Of a DNA stretch of 64,000 bases, positions 63,060 to 64,000 are shown piece after piece. The notes beneath the pieces were generated by a model. The model was given only the letters and a program-made list of their open reading frames with translations. It did not search any database and was not told the DNA's origin. The translations under genes were made by a program, and so were the position numbers. Position 1 is the stretch's first letter. Every line of letters starts with the position of its first letter. This DNA comes from Rhodanobacter sp. OK091 (GTDB taxonomy: Bacteria > Pseudomonadota > Gammaproteobacteria > Xanthomonadales > Rhodanobacteraceae): positions 1 through 64,000 of the forward strand of contig NZ_FRCH01000001.1 of NCBI RefSeq assembly GCF_900142825.1, read 5' to 3'.

Positions 63060-63085
63060 CGGCCCCGGCAAAATCACCGGAGCCG
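63060..63085 (-). terminator. Terminator of clpX
   Basis: CGGC-C-CCGG / CCGG-A-GCCG stem with loop CAAAATCA, then GTTCTGTTTT. Same stem as at 3406-3430. Confidence 0.8.
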
Positions 63086-63110
63086 CTGTCATGACAGGCC
63101 TGCGAGTGGA

Positions 63111-64000
63111 TCAGGCGGCGGCGTCGCCGCCCTCGCCCGCCACGCGTTGCTGCAGGTTGCCGCGATAGATCAGGTAGGGCTCGGCCTGGCCGTCGATCAC
63201 GGCATCGTCCACCACCACCTTGCTGACGTGCTCCAGCGAGGGTAGCTCGTACATCGTATCGAGCAGCACTTGTTCCAGGATGGTGCGCAGACCACGTGCG
63301 CCAGTTTTCCGCTTGAGCGCCTTCTTGGCGATCGCCTGCAGCGCCTCGGGACGGAACTCCAGTTCCACCTCCTCCATCTCGAACAGCTTCTTGAATTGCT
63401 TGGTGACGGCATTCTTCGGCTCGGTGAGAATCTTCACCAGCGCTGCTTCGTCAAGCTCGTCCAGCGTGGCCACTACCGGCAGACGCCCCACAAATTCGGG
63501 AATCAGACCGAAGCGCACCAGATCGGACGGTTCCACATCGGCCAGTACCTTGCCCAGGTTCTCGGTGCGCTCCTTGCTGCGCACCTCGGCCGAAAAACCG
63601 ATGCTGGTGTTCTCGGAGCGCTGCTGGATGACTTTTTCCAGGCCGGCAAATGCGCCACCGCAGATAAACAGGATGTTCTTGGTGTCGACCTGCAGGAATT
63701 CCTGCTGCGGATGCTTGCGGCCGCCCTGCGGCGGCACCGAGGCCAAGGTGCCTTCGATCAGCTTCAGCAGCGCTTGCTGCACGCCCTCACCCGACACATC
63801 GCGGGTGATCGACGGGTTCTCGCTCTTACGCGATATCTTGTCGATCTCGTCGATGTAGACGATGCCCGACTGCGCCTTTTCGACGTCGTAGTCGCACTTT
63901 TGCAACAACTTCTGAATAATGTTCTCGACATCCTCGCCAACGTAGCCAGCCTCAGTCAGCGTGGTAGCGTCGGCGATCGTGAACGGCACATTAAGCAGGC
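63111..64000 (-). CDS. clpX: ATP-dependent Clp protease ATP-binding subunit ClpX (3' part)
   Basis: About 296 residues visible; the 5' end, with the zinc domain and Walker A, is beyond the window. [20 protein letters not shown] opens the visible part, followed by Walker [10 protein letters not shown], the pore-2 region [15 protein letters not shown], the sensor NPSITRD and the C-terminal small domain ([20 protein letters not shown]). Unfolds substrates for ClpP. lon follows, as in most gammaproteobacteria. Confidence 0.97.
   Translation of the reverse strand, partial: LLNVPFTIADATTLTEAGYVGEDVENIIQKLLQKCDYDVEKAQSGIVYIDEIDKISRKSENPSITRDVSGEGVQQALLKLIEGTLASVPPQGGRKHPQQEFLQVDTKNILFICGGAFAGLEKVIQQRSENTSIGFSAEVRSKERTENLGKVLADVEPSDLVRFGLIPEFVGRLPVVATLDELDEAALVKILTEPKNAVTKQFKKLFEMEEVELEFRPEALQAIAKKALKRKTGARGLRTILEQVLLDTMYELPSLEHVSKVVVDDAVIDGQAEPYLIYRGNLQQRVAGEGGDAAA

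Overview
The window is GC-rich gammaproteobacterial chromosome, most likely from the Xanthomonadales and probably Rhodanobacteraceae (Dyella/Rhodanobacter/Luteibacter type). Grounds: the operon order rpoE-rseA-mucD-lepA-lepB-DUF4845-rnc-era-recO, a FabV-type enoyl reductase, an XAC0095-like small protein with a structured leader, and REP elements of the GTAGGAGC / GTGGGAGC type. The genus is an inference from gene content and style.

Layout. (1) 1 to about 12.3 kb is an accessory island. It holds an orphan Rhs-core protein with a C-terminal zinc-peptidase-like domain and a secreted, cysteine-rich putative immunity protein; an orphan ribbon-helix-helix antitoxin with a truncated toxin; a peptidase E-like gene; an XAC0095-like gene behind a C4-antisense-like leader; integron attC-like relics around a small cassette-like gene; an OLD-like ATPase; a DRT2-like defence reverse transcriptase with an upstream pseudoknotted RNA candidate; a two-gene unit ending in a TIGR02391/HEPN-like protein; and a coiled-coil two-TM protein. 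Four copies of one 38-bp palindromic element punctuate this island and I saw none elsewhere. (2) 12.3-28 kb is mostly core and metabolic: ChaN-like, FabV, small enzymes, CutC plus a Tat-exported asparaginase, cold-shock protein, a purine salvage / cell-wall recycling group (methylthioinosine phosphorylase, FMN reductase, Hpt, NagZ, CYTH), RlmD and the YdbH-YdbL envelope pair. Several gene 3' ends here carry repeat elements or local duplications. (3) 28-37 kb is the RpoE envelope-stress and lep/rnc/era/recO block, with a good sigma-E-type promoter in front of rpoE. (4) 37-48 kb: a GGDEF/EAL protein, a FadB-like multifunctional enzyme, DUF2058, SlyX, UDP-glucose dehydrogenase, an FKBP isomerase and a Kef-type antiporter. 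(5) 48-64 kb: tRNA-Ala/Glu/Asp, divergent ppsR/ppsA, tRNA-Ser, a PP2C phosphatase, dnaQ-rnhA, gloB-mltD, ppiD, tRNA-Val/Asp, hupB, lon and the 3' part of clpX (clpX-lon-hupB-ppiD order).

How the genes work together. The core blocks support envelope quality control (RpoE, MucD, PpiD, FKBP, YdbH/YdbL, MltD, NagZ) and proteostasis (Lon, ClpX). The island is a mobile defence/conflict cassette whose most interesting member is the reverse transcriptase with its noncoding RNA. I found no CRISPR array, integrase, complete insertion sequence or prophage structural gene. All calls come from reading the sequence; no database search was run.
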